Shown piece by piece: positions 10,122 through 20,614 of a DNA stretch of 64,000 nucleotides. The stretch covers positions 123,402 to 187,401 of the forward strand of contig NZ_SNYQ01000002.1 of assembly GCF_004363295.1 (NCBI RefSeq), in the 5' to 3' direction. The notes beneath the pieces are model-generated. The model was given only the letters and a program-made list of their open reading frames with translations. It ran no database searches and was not told the DNA's origin. The position numbers and the translations under genes are program-made. How positions within the stretch are numbered: position 1 is the stretch's first letter; every line of letters starts with the position of its first letter. This DNA comes from Mesocricetibacter intestinalis. GTDB lineage: Bacteria; Pseudomonadota; Gammaproteobacteria; Enterobacterales; Pasteurellaceae.

Positions 10122-11318
10122 ATGAATTTTCCGATTTCTCTTTATATTGCACTGCGCTACTGGCGGGCCAAAAGTGCGGATCGTTTCGGACGGTTGGTAA
10201 GCAATTTGGCCAGCGGCGGCATCGTACTGGGCGTAATGGCGCTGATTATCGTGTTGTCCGTAATGAACGGACTGGAACAGCAGCAAAAACAGCAGGTGCT
10301 GGCCGATATTCCGCAGGCGGTATTAACGCCGAAAGAGGGCGAAACTTTGCCCTTGGCGGGGCAAATACCGCAAATGCCGGGGTTTGTGCATAAAGCGGTG
10401 GCGGTAAATATCGCCAATGTGATTTTTCAGACCGAGAAAGGTTTAAGCGCCGGGCAGGTGATCGGGGTACGAGATTTTAGCGATGACAATTTACTGCGTT
10501 CCGTCGCCGCACAGCCCTTTGAACAGCTGTTACCGGAGGGCGAATTTAAATTGGTGATCGGTGAAGGGCTGGCGCAGAATCTACAGCTGGGGATTGGCGA
10601 TAAGCTACGCTTGATGGTTACCGAAAACAGCCAATACACTCCCTTCGGCAGAGTGCCGGTGCAGCGCCTGTTTAGCGTTAGCGCTATTTATCAGGGCGGA
10701 AATTACGAACTTTCCGGCTATGAGGCTTTTGCCAATTTGGCGGATATCGGCCGTTTAATGCGCATTTCTCCCGAACGTATTCAGGGCTATCGCCTGTTCT
10801 TACAGGATCCCTTCCGGATTACCGAGTTACCCGCTTTTTTTAGTCCGCAGGAATGGCGACTGAATGACTGGCGCAGCCAAAAAGGCGAGTTTTTTCAGGC
10901 GGTACGCATGGAAAAAAATATGATGGGGCTGCTGGTAGGGCTGATTATTGTGGTGGCGGTGTCCAATATTATTACTTCCTTAAGCCTGATGGTGGTGGAT
11001 AAGCAGGGCGAAATCGCCATTTTACAAACCCAGGGGTTGGATAAAACCCAGGTACGGCGTATTTTTATTCTGCAGGGCTGTTTGGTCGGTGTCTGCGGTA
11101 CCTTGCTCGGTACCTTGCTGGGGATTGTTATCAGTCTGAATCTGGACGCCATTATCGCCCTGATTAATCCGCATGGCGTATTTTTACCCAGCCGTCCGGA
11201 CATGGGGCAAATTATGATTATCGCCGCTTTTTCTTTGTTGTTATCCCTGCTATCTACCCTTTATCCCGCCTATCGTGCGGCAAAAATAGAGCCGGCGCAA
11301 GCACTGCGCTATGAATAA
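10122..11318 (+). CDS. lolC: LolC, lipoprotein-releasing ABC permease
   Basis: Inner-membrane subunit of LolCDE, which extracts outer-membrane lipoproteins for LolA. About 398 residues with one N-terminal and three C-terminal membrane segments around a periplasmic domain. ADRFGR near the start and RMEKNMMGLL before the second membrane segment are family markers. The ATG at 10122 (MNFPISLYIALRYWR) is preferred to the TTG three codons earlier. First gene of lolCDE. Confidence 0.95.
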   Translation: MNFPISLYIALRYWRAKSADRFGRLVSNLASGGIVLGVMALIIVLSVMNGLEQQQKQQVLADIPQAVLTPKEGETLPLAGQIPQMPGFVHKAVAVNIANVIFQTEKGLSAGQVIGVRDFSDDNLLRSVAAQPFEQLLPEGEFKLVIGEGLAQNLQLGIGDKLRLMVTENSQYTPFGRVPVQRLFSVSAIYQGGNYELSGYEAFANLADIGRLMRISPERIQGYRLFLQDPFRITELPAFFSPQEWRLNDWRSQKGEFFQAVRMEKNMMGLLVGLIIVVAVSNIITSLSLMVVDKQGEIAILQTQGLDKTQVRRIFILQGCLVGVCGTLLGTLLGIVISLNLDAIIALINPHGVFLPSRPDMGQIMIIAAFSLLLSLLSTLYPAYRAAKIEPAQALRYE

Positions 11319-11331
11319 CCGCTATTAATCG

Positions 11332-12033
11332 ATGAGTAACAGAAATATGGACGAAATATTACTTAATTGCCGCAATCTTACCAAGTTTTACCAGGAAGGT
11401 GAGCAGCGCACGCAGGTGCTGAAGAATGTCAGCTTTTCCGTGAACAGCGGTGAAATGGTGGCGATTGTGGGCAGCTCCGGTTCCGGCAAAAGCACCTTGC
11501 TGCATAGTTTGGGCGGGTTGGATCAGCCGAGTAGCGGCGAAGTTTTGCTTCAAGGGCAATCGCTGCAGCATATCGGCGCCGACGCATTGGCGAAATTACG
11601 CAATAAGTACCTGGGCTTTGTTTATCAGTTTCATCATCTGATGGCGGATTTCAGTGCGTTGGAAAATGTCATGATGCCGATGCTGATTGGTCGATGCAAT
11701 AGAACGGAAGCTAAGGATCGAGCGGAAAAAATGTTGCAAGCGGTGGGGCTGGCACATCGTATCAGTCATAAACCTTCGGCCTTATCGGGCGGAGAACGCC
11801 AGCGTGTGGCCATTGCCCGCGCATTGGTAAACCGACCTGCATTGGTACTTGCCGACGAGCCGACCGGTAATCTGGATCATAAAACCACGGAAAGTATTTT
11901 CGAACTGATTCAGCAACTGAACCGAGAGCAACAGATTGCTTTTTTACTGGTAACCCATGATCAGGCCCTGGCGCACAAGCTGGGTCGTTGTTTGGTCATG
12001 CGCGACGGTGTTTTGCATGAGGCCGCACAATGA
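11332..12033 (+). CDS. lolD: LolD, lipoprotein-releasing ABC ATPase
   Basis: ATP-hydrolysing subunit of LolCDE. It has Walker [10 protein letters not shown], the LolD-specific [16 protein letters not shown] segment, signature LSGGERQR and Walker [10 protein letters not shown]. It may start at ATG 11332 or at 11347; the second aligns better with E. coli LolD (MNKILLQC versus MDEILLNC), and neither has a strong ribosome site. Its stop overlaps the lolE start. Confidence 0.96.
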   Translation: MSNRNMDEILLNCRNLTKFYQEGEQRTQVLKNVSFSVNSGEMVAIVGSSGSGKSTLLHSLGGLDQPSSGEVLLQGQSLQHIGADALAKLRNKYLGFVYQFHHLMADFSALENVMMPMLIGRCNRTEAKDRAEKMLQAVGLAHRISHKPSALSGGERQRVAIARALVNRPALVLADEPTGNLDHKTTESIFELIQQLNREQQIAFLLVTHDQALAHKLGRCLVMRDGVLHEAAQ

Positions 12034-13271
12034 ATACTCCGTTTTTTATCGGCTGGCGTTATCAGCGCGCCAGACAGCGTAATCAGCTGGTATCGCTTAT
12101 CGCTTTTTTTTCAACCCTCGGCATTGCTTTGGGTGTTGCGGTACTGATTATCGGCTTAAGTGCGATGAACGGGTTTGAGCGTGAACTGCACAAAAGGATT
12201 TTAGCTATTGTGCCTCATGTGGAAATTGGCGCCTATCAGGAGAATTCCATTTCTCAATGGAGGAATTTAGCCAATCTGGTAGAGAAAAATCCGCAGGTAA
12301 CGGGCGTTTCCCCCTATGTGAGCTTTACCGCACTGGCGGAAAACGGTGCCAAACTGAAAGTAGTTCAGGTAAAAGGAGTTGAGGCGGGCGCTATGGATAA
12401 GGTTAGCGCCCTAGGAAATTTTGTGTTGGATAATGGCTGGCAACGCTTCGCCCAAGAAGGCGGGCTGGTACTGGGATACGGCATTGCCCAGGAGCTAAAG
12501 GTCAAGGCGGGGGACTGGATAACGCTGTTGATCTCCGCGCCAAGCGGTGAAGAAGGGCGTTTACAGCAACAGCGCGAACGAATCCGAGTGAGTGCGGTGT
12601 TACGTTTGGACGGGCAGCTCGATCACAGCTATGCACTAATGCCGCTGGCTCAAGCGCAGCAGTTTTTGGGCTATGCAGATTCTCAGGTCAGCGGAATTGA
12701 AATTAAAACGGCGGATCCTTTTCAGGTACAGCAAATGGATTATTCCGCCCTGGCGGATTATCCGCAGCTACTGAGGGTTGAAAACTGGATTGACAAATTC
12801 GGCTATATGTACCGTGATATTCAGTTGATCCGCACCGTTATGTATATCGCCATGGTACTGGTTATCGGCGTTGCCTGTTTTAATATTGTTTCCACCCTGA
12901 TTATGGCGGTTAAGGATAAACAGGGCGATATCGCCATTATGCGTACCCTGGGGGCGAATAACAGCTTTATTAAACGTATCTTTATTTGGTACGGTTTGTT
13001 GGCGGGTATGAAAGGCTGCTTGCTCGGAATCCTGCTTGGTGTGATTGTCGCTCTGAATCTGACCGCAATTATTGGTGCCATCGAATCCCTATTGGGTAGA
13101 AAACTGTTATCCGACGGTATTTATTTTGTTGATTTTCTGCCCAGCGAACTGCAAGGGCAGGATCTACTGTTGGTTTTGGTCGCGGCCTTAACCCTAAGCC
13201 TGGCGGCAAGTATATATCCGGCGCATCGCGCGGCGAAACTACAGCCTGCACAAGTTTTGAGCAATCATTAA
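12030..13271 (+). CDS. lolE: LolE, lipoprotein-releasing ABC permease
   Basis: Second permease of LolCDE, 413 residues, with an N-terminal membrane segment, a large periplasmic domain and three C-terminal segments. The start ([20 protein letters not shown]) and the C-terminal [15 protein letters not shown] are typical. ATGA overlap with lolD shows coupling. Having separate LolC and LolE copies, rather than one LolF, is visible here. Confidence 0.95.
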   Translation: MNTPFFIGWRYQRARQRNQLVSLIAFFSTLGIALGVAVLIIGLSAMNGFERELHKRILAIVPHVEIGAYQENSISQWRNLANLVEKNPQVTGVSPYVSFTALAENGAKLKVVQVKGVEAGAMDKVSALGNFVLDNGWQRFAQEGGLVLGYGIAQELKVKAGDWITLLISAPSGEEGRLQQQRERIRVSAVLRLDGQLDHSYALMPLAQAQQFLGYADSQVSGIEIKTADPFQVQQMDYSALADYPQLLRVENWIDKFGYMYRDIQLIRTVMYIAMVLVIGVACFNIVSTLIMAVKDKQGDIAIMRTLGANNSFIKRIFIWYGLLAGMKGCLLGILLGVIVALNLTAIIGAIESLLGRKLLSDGIYFVDFLPSELQGQDLLLVLVAALTLSLAASIYPAHRAAKLQPAQVLSNH

Positions 13272-13293
13272 GAAATTTATCTTGAGTCCTCTT

Positions 13294-13311
13294 GAACTAG
13301 TTTACTAGTAC
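13294..13311 (+). promoter_or_regulatory. TrpR operator upstream of aroG
   Basis: GAACTAGTTTACTAGTAC differs by one central base from the E. coli trp operator half-site arrangement (ACTAGTT-AACTAGT). It lies about 150 bp before the aroG start. It implies repression of the first aromatic-pathway step by TrpR with tryptophan. Confidence 0.88.
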
Positions 13312-13330
13312 AAAAAATAGTGCTAAATTA

Positions 13331-13339
13331 ACCGCACTT
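13331..13339 (-). repeat. DNA uptake sequence (Hin-type USS)
   Basis: ACCGCACTT, reverse complement of the core, between the TrpR operator and aroG. Confidence 0.8.
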
Positions 13340-13459
13340 TATCGGAATTTTGTCGGTTTGCGGCAAATATAGCGCCGACAAACCGAGCGCAACAGGGATT
13401 TTCTCCCCTAACCGAAAGCGCTATGACAATAAATAAAACAAAAATACAGAGAGTTGATT

Positions 13460-14554
13460 ATGGCAAAATACAAAAACGAAATTCATATTGAAAATGACGA
13501 TACCCGAATAGCCAAGATTGAACAGGTACTGCCGCCGGTCGCCCTGCTGGAAAAATACCCGGCCGGCGAAGTTGCGGTACAAACCGTTAAAAATGCACGT
13601 CAACGAGCTCATGATATTATTCACGCCGAAGACGACCGCCTATTAGTGATTATCGGCCCTTGCTCCATTCACGACACCAAAGCCGCACTGGAATATGCGC
13701 AGCGCATGGTCGCCATGCGGGAAAAATACCAAGACAGCCTGGAAATCATTATGCGCGTGTATTTTGAAAAACCTCGTACTACCGTGGGTTGGAAAGGGCT
13801 GATCAACGATCCTTATTTAAATGATACCTATGCCCTGAACGAGGGATTACGTATCGCCCGTAAGCTGTTATCGGATATTAATAATATGGGGCTGCCGACC
13901 GCCGGCGAATTCTTGGATATGATCACACCGCAATATGTCGCGGATTTTATGAGCTGGGGCGCCATAGGTGCGCGTACCACCGAGTCCCAGGTGCATCGCG
14001 AGCTGGCTTCCGGTCTGTCTTGTGCGGTGGGCTTTAAAAACGGCACCAACGGCGGGGTTAAAATCGCCCTAGATGCTATCGGCGCGGCGGAAGCCTCCCA
14101 TCATTTTCTTTCGGTTACCAAGTTCGGCCATTCCGCCATCGTATCCACCAAAGGAAATGAAGACTGCCATATTATCCTGCGCGGCGGTGATAAAGGCCCG
14201 AATTACAGTGCTGAAGATGTCGCCGAAGTATGCGAAAGCATTCGCAAAAGCGGACGTATTCCCCATGTCATGGTGGATTTCAGCCATGCCAACAGCAGCA
14301 AACAGTTTAAGAAACAAATGAATGTCTGCGACGACGTCTGTCGTCAGATTGCCGCAGGTTCCGAACAAATCTTCGGCATTATGGCGGAAAGCCATTTGGT
14401 GGAAGGACGCCAAGATTTGATCCCCGGCCAACCTTTAACCTACGGCCAGAGCATCACCGATGCCTGCATCGGCTGGGAAGATACCGAACTTATGCTGCAA
14501 CAGCTGGCCGATGCGGTTAACGCCCGCCGCCGGGTTCTTGCCGCCAAAAAATAA
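13460..14554 (+). CDS. aroG: AroG-type DAHP synthase
   Basis: Condenses phosphoenolpyruvate and erythrose 4-phosphate to DAHP, the first step of the shikimate pathway. About 364 residues, class I type AroA-alpha: IGPCSIHD, RVYFEKPRTTVGWKGLINDP, GARTTESQVHRELASGLS and DFSHANSSK are all present. It resembles the phenylalanine-sensitive E. coli AroG most, but allosteric specificity cannot be read with certainty. ATG at 13460 was chosen over a TTG two codons upstream. The TrpR operator upstream suggests control by tryptophan at the DNA level. Confidence 0.95.
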   Translation: MAKYKNEIHIENDDTRIAKIEQVLPPVALLEKYPAGEVAVQTVKNARQRAHDIIHAEDDRLLVIIGPCSIHDTKAALEYAQRMVAMREKYQDSLEIIMRVYFEKPRTTVGWKGLINDPYLNDTYALNEGLRIARKLLSDINNMGLPTAGEFLDMITPQYVADFMSWGAIGARTTESQVHRELASGLSCAVGFKNGTNGGVKIALDAIGAAEASHHFLSVTKFGHSAIVSTKGNEDCHIILRGGDKGPNYSAEDVAEVCESIRKSGRIPHVMVDFSHANSSKQFKKQMNVCDDVCRQIAAGSEQIFGIMAESHLVEGRQDLIPGQPLTYGQSITDACIGWEDTELMLQQLADAVNARRRVLAAKK

Positions 14555-14565
14555 TATAAATTTCT

Positions 14566-14607
14566 ACCGCACTTTAGAATGCGCTATCAGCTGTTATAAA
14601 GTGCGGT
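14566..14607 (+). terminator. Inverted USS pair acting as terminator after aroG
   Basis: ACCGCACTT (14566-14574) and AAGTGCGGT (14599-14607) form an inverted pair of complete uptake cores with a 24-base loop, followed by TACTTTTAT. Placed directly after the aroG stop. Confidence 0.7.
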
Positions 14608-14916
14608 TACTTTTATCTGTTTCTTTTGTCTTTTCCCCATTTATTTCTTCCAACTCTATTTATATTCGGATATAGCTTGCCGTTCTCTTGCGGTACGAAT
14701 AAAATTCCAACCTAGTGTTGCCGGGCAAAGTGCAGTGCCTTGTTATGCGAGGGAATTTTCCGTTGCGCTGTAAAGCAAGATATTGTCCCTATTATTAATA
14801 ATTTTATTTTCTGTGTTGCTCGCCTACGAAAGGGGGAGCTATTTTTTCCCTTAAAACCGCAACGGATTTGGTATATCATATAGCGGTTTTTCAGTTAAGC
14901 GAGACAGATTTCTTTT
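14608..14916 (+). other. Intergenic region before dnaB
   Basis: No gene seen. AAAACCGC (14853-14860) and GCGGTTTT (14883-14890) form an inverted repeat just upstream of dnaB; the TATATCATAT inside its loop could be the dnaB -10. The rest is AT-rich without recognisable signals. Confidence 0.4.
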
Positions 14917-16320
14917 ATGGCGAAACAACCCTCCCGAACGCAGGACGCACAAACTGCGCAGATTAATATTCCTCCTCATTCCATTGAAGCAGAACAGGCC
15001 GTTTTGGGCGGTATTATGCTAAATAACGCCCATTGGGAAAATGTGGTGGAGCATGTGATTGCCGATGATTTCTATACGGCGGCGCACCGTTATATTTTTC
15101 AGGAAATGGAGGCCTTGGCACGCAAAAATAATCCTATCGATTTAATTACTCTGGATCAGTCCTTAAGAAGCAAGGGCATCGCCGAGGAAGTGGGCGGATT
15201 CGCCTATTTGGCGGAACTGTCGAAGAATACGCCGAGTGCTGCCAATATTATCGCCTATGCGGAAATTGTGCGGGAGAAAGCGATTTTACGCGAGTTGATC
15301 GGGGTGGGGAATAATATCGCACAAATCGCCTATACCCCGAAAGGGCGCGATGTAAAAGAGATTTTAGACCAAGCGGAACGCGAGGTGTTTAAAATTGCGG
15401 AGAAGCGCAGTGCGGAAAACGAGGGGCCGAAAAACGTAATTGATGTGCTGAACCGAACCATCGATAAAATCGAATTTTTATCTAAAATGGGCAATCACGG
15501 CGGGATTACCGGAGTTACCACCGGCTTTAAGGATTTGGATAAGAAAACCGCCGGCTTGCAACCTTCGGATTTAATTATTGTAGCGGCGCGTCCTTCCATG
15601 GGGAAAACCACCTTTGCAATGAATTTGTGCGAGAATGCGGCGCTGTCCAGTGAGAAACCGGTTTTGATTTTCAGTCTGGAAATGCCGGCGGATCAGATTA
15701 TGATGCGTTCTCTGGCATCGCTTTCGCGCGTGGATCAAACCAAAATCCGCACCGGGCAGATTGACGGTGATGACGAATGGGCGCGTATTTCCAGTACCAT
15801 GGGAATGCTGAGCAATAAGCCGAATATGTATATTGACGATTCTGCCGGGCTAACCCCGACGGAACTGCGTTCGCGCGCTCGCCGGGTCTATCGCGAACAC
15901 GGCGGTTTAAGCCTGATTATGGTGGACTATCTGCAATTAATGCGGGCGCCGGGGTTTGATAACCGTACCCTGGAGATCGCAGAAATTTCCCGCTCGCTGA
16001 AAGCGCTGGCGAAGGAGCTGGAAGTGCCGGTGGTGGCATTGTCTCAGCTGAACCGTACATTGGAAAACCGTACCGATAAACGCCCGGTGAACTCGGATTT
16101 GCGTGAATCCGGTTCCATCGAGCAGGATGCGGACCTGATTATGTTTATTTATCGCGATGAGGTTTATCACGAAACCACGGAAGAAAACCATAATGTGGCG
16201 GAAATTATTATCGGTAAGCAGCGTAACGGGCCTATCGGACGGGTGCGCCTGACCTTCCAGGGACAATATTCCCGCTTCGACAATTACGCCGGTAATTATC
16301 AGTTTGACGAAGAATACTAA
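14917..16320 (+). CDS. dnaB: Replicative DNA helicase DnaB
   Basis: Hexameric 5'-3' helicase that opens the replication fork. The 467-residue protein has the N-terminal DnaB domain (PHSIEAEQAVLGG) and a RecA-like C-terminal domain with Walker A ARPSMGKTT, LEMPADQI, and VDYLQLM (Walker B). Uninterrupted: no intein. It is followed 48 bp later by alr, the same order as in E. coli. Confidence 0.97.
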   Translation: MAKQPSRTQDAQTAQINIPPHSIEAEQAVLGGIMLNNAHWENVVEHVIADDFYTAAHRYIFQEMEALARKNNPIDLITLDQSLRSKGIAEEVGGFAYLAELSKNTPSAANIIAYAEIVREKAILRELIGVGNNIAQIAYTPKGRDVKEILDQAEREVFKIAEKRSAENEGPKNVIDVLNRTIDKIEFLSKMGNHGGITGVTTGFKDLDKKTAGLQPSDLIIVAARPSMGKTTFAMNLCENAALSSEKPVLIFSLEMPADQIMMRSLASLSRVDQTKIRTGQIDGDDEWARISSTMGMLSNKPNMYIDDSAGLTPTELRSRARRVYREHGGLSLIMVDYLQLMRAPGFDNRTLEIAEISRSLKALAKELEVPVVALSQLNRTLENRTDKRPVNSDLRESGSIEQDADLIMFIYRDEVYHETTEENHNVAEIIIGKQRNGPIGRVRLTFQGQYSRFDNYAGNYQFDEEY

Positions 16321-16367
16321 TATAAAAATACTAACCCTAATAAGAAGAATATCGAGAAAGAGTCCAT

Positions 16368-17444
16368 ATGAAAGCAGCAACAGTAAAAATCAGTTCGCTT
16401 GCACTGAAGCATAATATTCAAAAAATTAAACAGAAAGCACCGCACAGTAAAATTATCGCCGTGGTAAAAGCTAATGCCTACGGACACGGGCTGAAATTCG
16501 TTTCCAAAGCCTTAGAAAACGATGTGGACGCATTCGGCGTGGCGCGGCTGGAAGAGGCCTTGATCCTGCGTTCGAGCGGTATTATCAAACCCATAGTGTT
16601 GCTGGAAGGATTTTTCTCCGCCGAGGATCTGCCGGTTATTGCGGTAAATAATATTCAGACCGTGGTACATAATCGCCAGCAACTGGAAGCCTTGCAGCAA
16701 TCGGTGCTGCCGAATCCGATTAGGGTATGGCTGAAAATCGATACCGGAATGCACCGTTTGGGGGTTAGTCTGGAACAAACCGATGAGTTTTATACGCAGT
16801 TGCAAGCCTGTGCTACGGTGGACAAGGAGATTGGCTTTATCAGTCATTTCAGCCGGGCGGATGAAATCGATTCCGACTATACCCTGATCCAGAACGAACG
16901 CTTTCTGCAAGCTACCGCAGGTAAAAAGGGCGAGCGCAGTATTGCCGCTTCGGGCGGTATTCTATTCTGGCCGCAATCTCATTTTGAATGGATCCGACCG
17001 GGCATTATTATGTTCGGCGTATCGCCAACGGATACCCCCAGCGATATTTACGGCTTTACCCCGGTGATGACCTTAACCTCTTCGCTGATTGCGGTTCGCT
17101 CTCATAAAAAAGGGGAGCCGGTAGGCTACGGCGGTATCTGGGTGAGCGATAAGGATACGAAGATCGGGGTGGTCGCCATCGGCTACGGCGACGGTTATCC
17201 GCGTAATATTCCGAACGGAACCCCGGTGTGGATTAACGGCCGCCGCGTACCTATCGTCGGACGGGTATCCATGGATATGGTTACCGTTGATCTGGGCGCC
17301 GATTGTCGGGAACAAGTGGGCGATGAAGTGATTCTATGGGGCAAAGAATTGCCGATTGAAGAGGTGGCTAAAATCACAGGGTTGCTCAGTTATGAGCTAA
17401 TGACAAAATTAACCCCGCGGGTATTAATAGAATATATAGATTAA
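16368..17444 (+). CDS. alr: Alanine racemase
   Basis: PLP enzyme that makes D-alanine for peptidoglycan. The 358-residue protein has PLP lysine Lys34 in VVKANAYGHG and the second catalytic base region (AIGYGDGYPRN). GAAAGAG precedes the ATG. Whether a second (catabolic) racemase exists cannot be seen here; linkage to dnaB fits the biosynthetic one. Confidence 0.96.
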   Translation: MKAATVKISSLALKHNIQKIKQKAPHSKIIAVVKANAYGHGLKFVSKALENDVDAFGVARLEEALILRSSGIIKPIVLLEGFFSAEDLPVIAVNNIQTVVHNRQQLEALQQSVLPNPIRVWLKIDTGMHRLGVSLEQTDEFYTQLQACATVDKEIGFISHFSRADEIDSDYTLIQNERFLQATAGKKGERSIAASGGILFWPQSHFEWIRPGIIMFGVSPTDTPSDIYGFTPVMTLTSSLIAVRSHKKGEPVGYGGIWVSDKDTKIGVVAIGYGDGYPRNIPNGTPVWINGRRVPIVGRVSMDMVTVDLGADCREQVGDEVILWGKELPIEEVAKITGLLSYELMTKLTPRVLIEYID

Positions 17445-17484
17445 AACCATAATAATAATCATCTATTGCCGCATGGGGAAATAG

Positions 17485-19200
<1,716 letters not shown>

Positions 19201-19255
19201 GCCGCCATGGCAGAGTTCGGCGAGGTGAATATTCGCCTCCCGAATTGCATAATAT

Positions 19256-19282
19256 AAGGGGAGGCTTAAATAGTCTCCCCTT
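19256..19282. terminator. Hairpin between convergent pgi and sugar exporter genes
   Basis: AAGGGGAG and CTCCCCTT arms with a 12-base loop, flanked by TAATATT rather than a run of T. Probably a bidirectional terminator. Confidence 0.55.
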
Positions 19283-19297
19283 AATATTGGCCGGCGC

Positions 19298-20479
19298 TTA
19301 AACGGATTTTACCCTGTTCAATAGGAACAGGGCGATCAGCAATAATAGGGCGGCCAGATAAAATACGCTGTTGTAATGCCAAAGTTGAGCGATTAGCCCG
19401 GCCAAAGGCCCGCCGATAACCCAGCTGCTTTTGGCCGCATTACTGAACAGGGTTGTGGCCGCCCCCATCTGGCGCGGCATTAAATCCTGAAAGTAAACCA
19501 TACCGATAGTAGCGACAATACCGACCAATAGGGCGTTTAGCAGCTGTAAGCCAATCAGCTGAGCGGTTCCGTGCAGAAACAGCAGCATGGTATAGAACAA
19601 CAATCCCGCCGCTAAGGCAATCCGCATCAGTTGTTTTTTACTGATATATTTACTCAGATAACCGCCCAACAGCATAATCGGAATTTCCAGCCCCGCCGCC
19701 GTTCCCATTAAAATTCCCGCCAGCCGTTCCGGTAACTGTAATTCCCGGATCACATATAAGGGCATATTAATCAGATACATACTGTTACAGGTCCAGACCA
19801 GAAAACAGGCGATAAACAGGTAAAGTACGCTTTTTCTGTTGCTGCTCGGCGCCATATTGGTATCTTTGCTGCTGATAGCGGTTGTACGGCTGATTTTCGG
19901 CAGTAGGCTAATGCCGAGTAGGGCGCAGAGCAGAAAAGCCAGAGCGGCCACCAAATACATATAATCAAACCCCCAGCTTAGGGCAATACTGAAGGACAGG
20001 GGCGGGCCGACAATCCAGGCCAGCGAAATTTGGGTACGCATAATGGTGGTAAACATCAGACCTTCACGCCCCGTACTCTCAGCATATTCGCGGGCAAAGG
20101 CGAAAGATTGCGGATTGGCCGCGGAGCCCAGACCGAGCAGCACCGTGCCGAAAAAGGCCAGCATATAATAATTGCGGCTATAAGCAAAAATCAGACAGCC
20201 GACCACGGCGAACAGACAGCAAAAGAAGATGACTTGGCGACGATCCTCATGTTTATCCGAGTAACCCGCCAGTAATTGGCTGATCAAAATACCGACAATG
20301 GCATTAAGGGCGTAAAAACTGCCCACCATTAGCGGCGATACCTTGATTTCCCGAGATAGAAACAAACTCAGGGTCGGCAGTTGAAAAGCCGAGGCGATAC
20401 CGGTTAAAAAGGCAATCAGCAGAAAAGCAAAAGCCACCGTATTGGTGGGTTTTTGCCCGGGCAGAGAGGAAATAGGCAT
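19298..20479 (-). CDS. MFS sugar efflux transporter, SET (SetA/SetB) family
   Basis: Inner-membrane major facilitator protein of 393 residues with about 12 membrane segments. FQLPTLSLFLSREI, FALAREY-like FAFAREYAE, MRTQISLAWIVGPPL, WTCNSMYLINMPLY, MGTAAGLEIP and YFQDLMPRQMGAATTLFSN match the SetA/SetB sugar efflux group of E. coli closely. Predicted to export sugars or sugar phosphate-related compounds; the substrate is not shown. It follows ppc on the same strand after 135 bp containing a repeated hairpin element. Confidence 0.85.
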   Translation of the reverse strand: MPISSLPGQKPTNTVAFAFLLIAFLTGIASAFQLPTLSLFLSREIKVSPLMVGSFYALNAIVGILISQLLAGYSDKHEDRRQVIFFCCLFAVVGCLIFAYSRNYYMLAFFGTVLLGLGSAANPQSFAFAREYAESTGREGLMFTTIMRTQISLAWIVGPPLSFSIALSWGFDYMYLVAALAFLLCALLGISLLPKISRTTAISSKDTNMAPSSNRKSVLYLFIACFLVWTCNSMYLINMPLYVIRELQLPERLAGILMGTAAGLEIPIMLLGGYLSKYISKKQLMRIALAAGLLFYTMLLFLHGTAQLIGLQLLNALLVGIVATIGMVYFQDLMPRQMGAATTLFSNAAKSSWVIGGPLAGLIAQLWHYNSVFYLAALLLLIALFLLNRVKSV

Positions 20480-20520
20480 AGCTTGAATAAGAGTTTTCGT
20501 TAATGAGCTAAAGGATAATA

Positions 20521-20576
20521 GGGACAGGCGTGCCCTGTCCCCGGATAAATGCGATTAAGTGGGGAAAGCCTGTCCC
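20521..20576. repeat. Three-arm inverted repeat between ppc and the exporter gene
   Basis: GGGACAGGC (20521-20529) can pair with CCTGTCCC at 20534-20541 or with GCCTGTCCC at 20568-20576, giving two exclusive hairpins. It lies in the leader of the exporter mRNA and downstream of ppc. No clear run of U follows. Confidence 0.5.
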
Positions 20577-20601
20577 ACAGTAAAAAAATCGCTTAATTTT
20601 A

Positions 20602-20610
20602 ACCGCACTT
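20602..20610 (-). repeat. DNA uptake sequence (Hin-type USS)
   Basis: ACCGCACTT followed by TT, just after the ppc stop codon. Confidence 0.8.
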
Positions 20611-20614
20611 TTGC

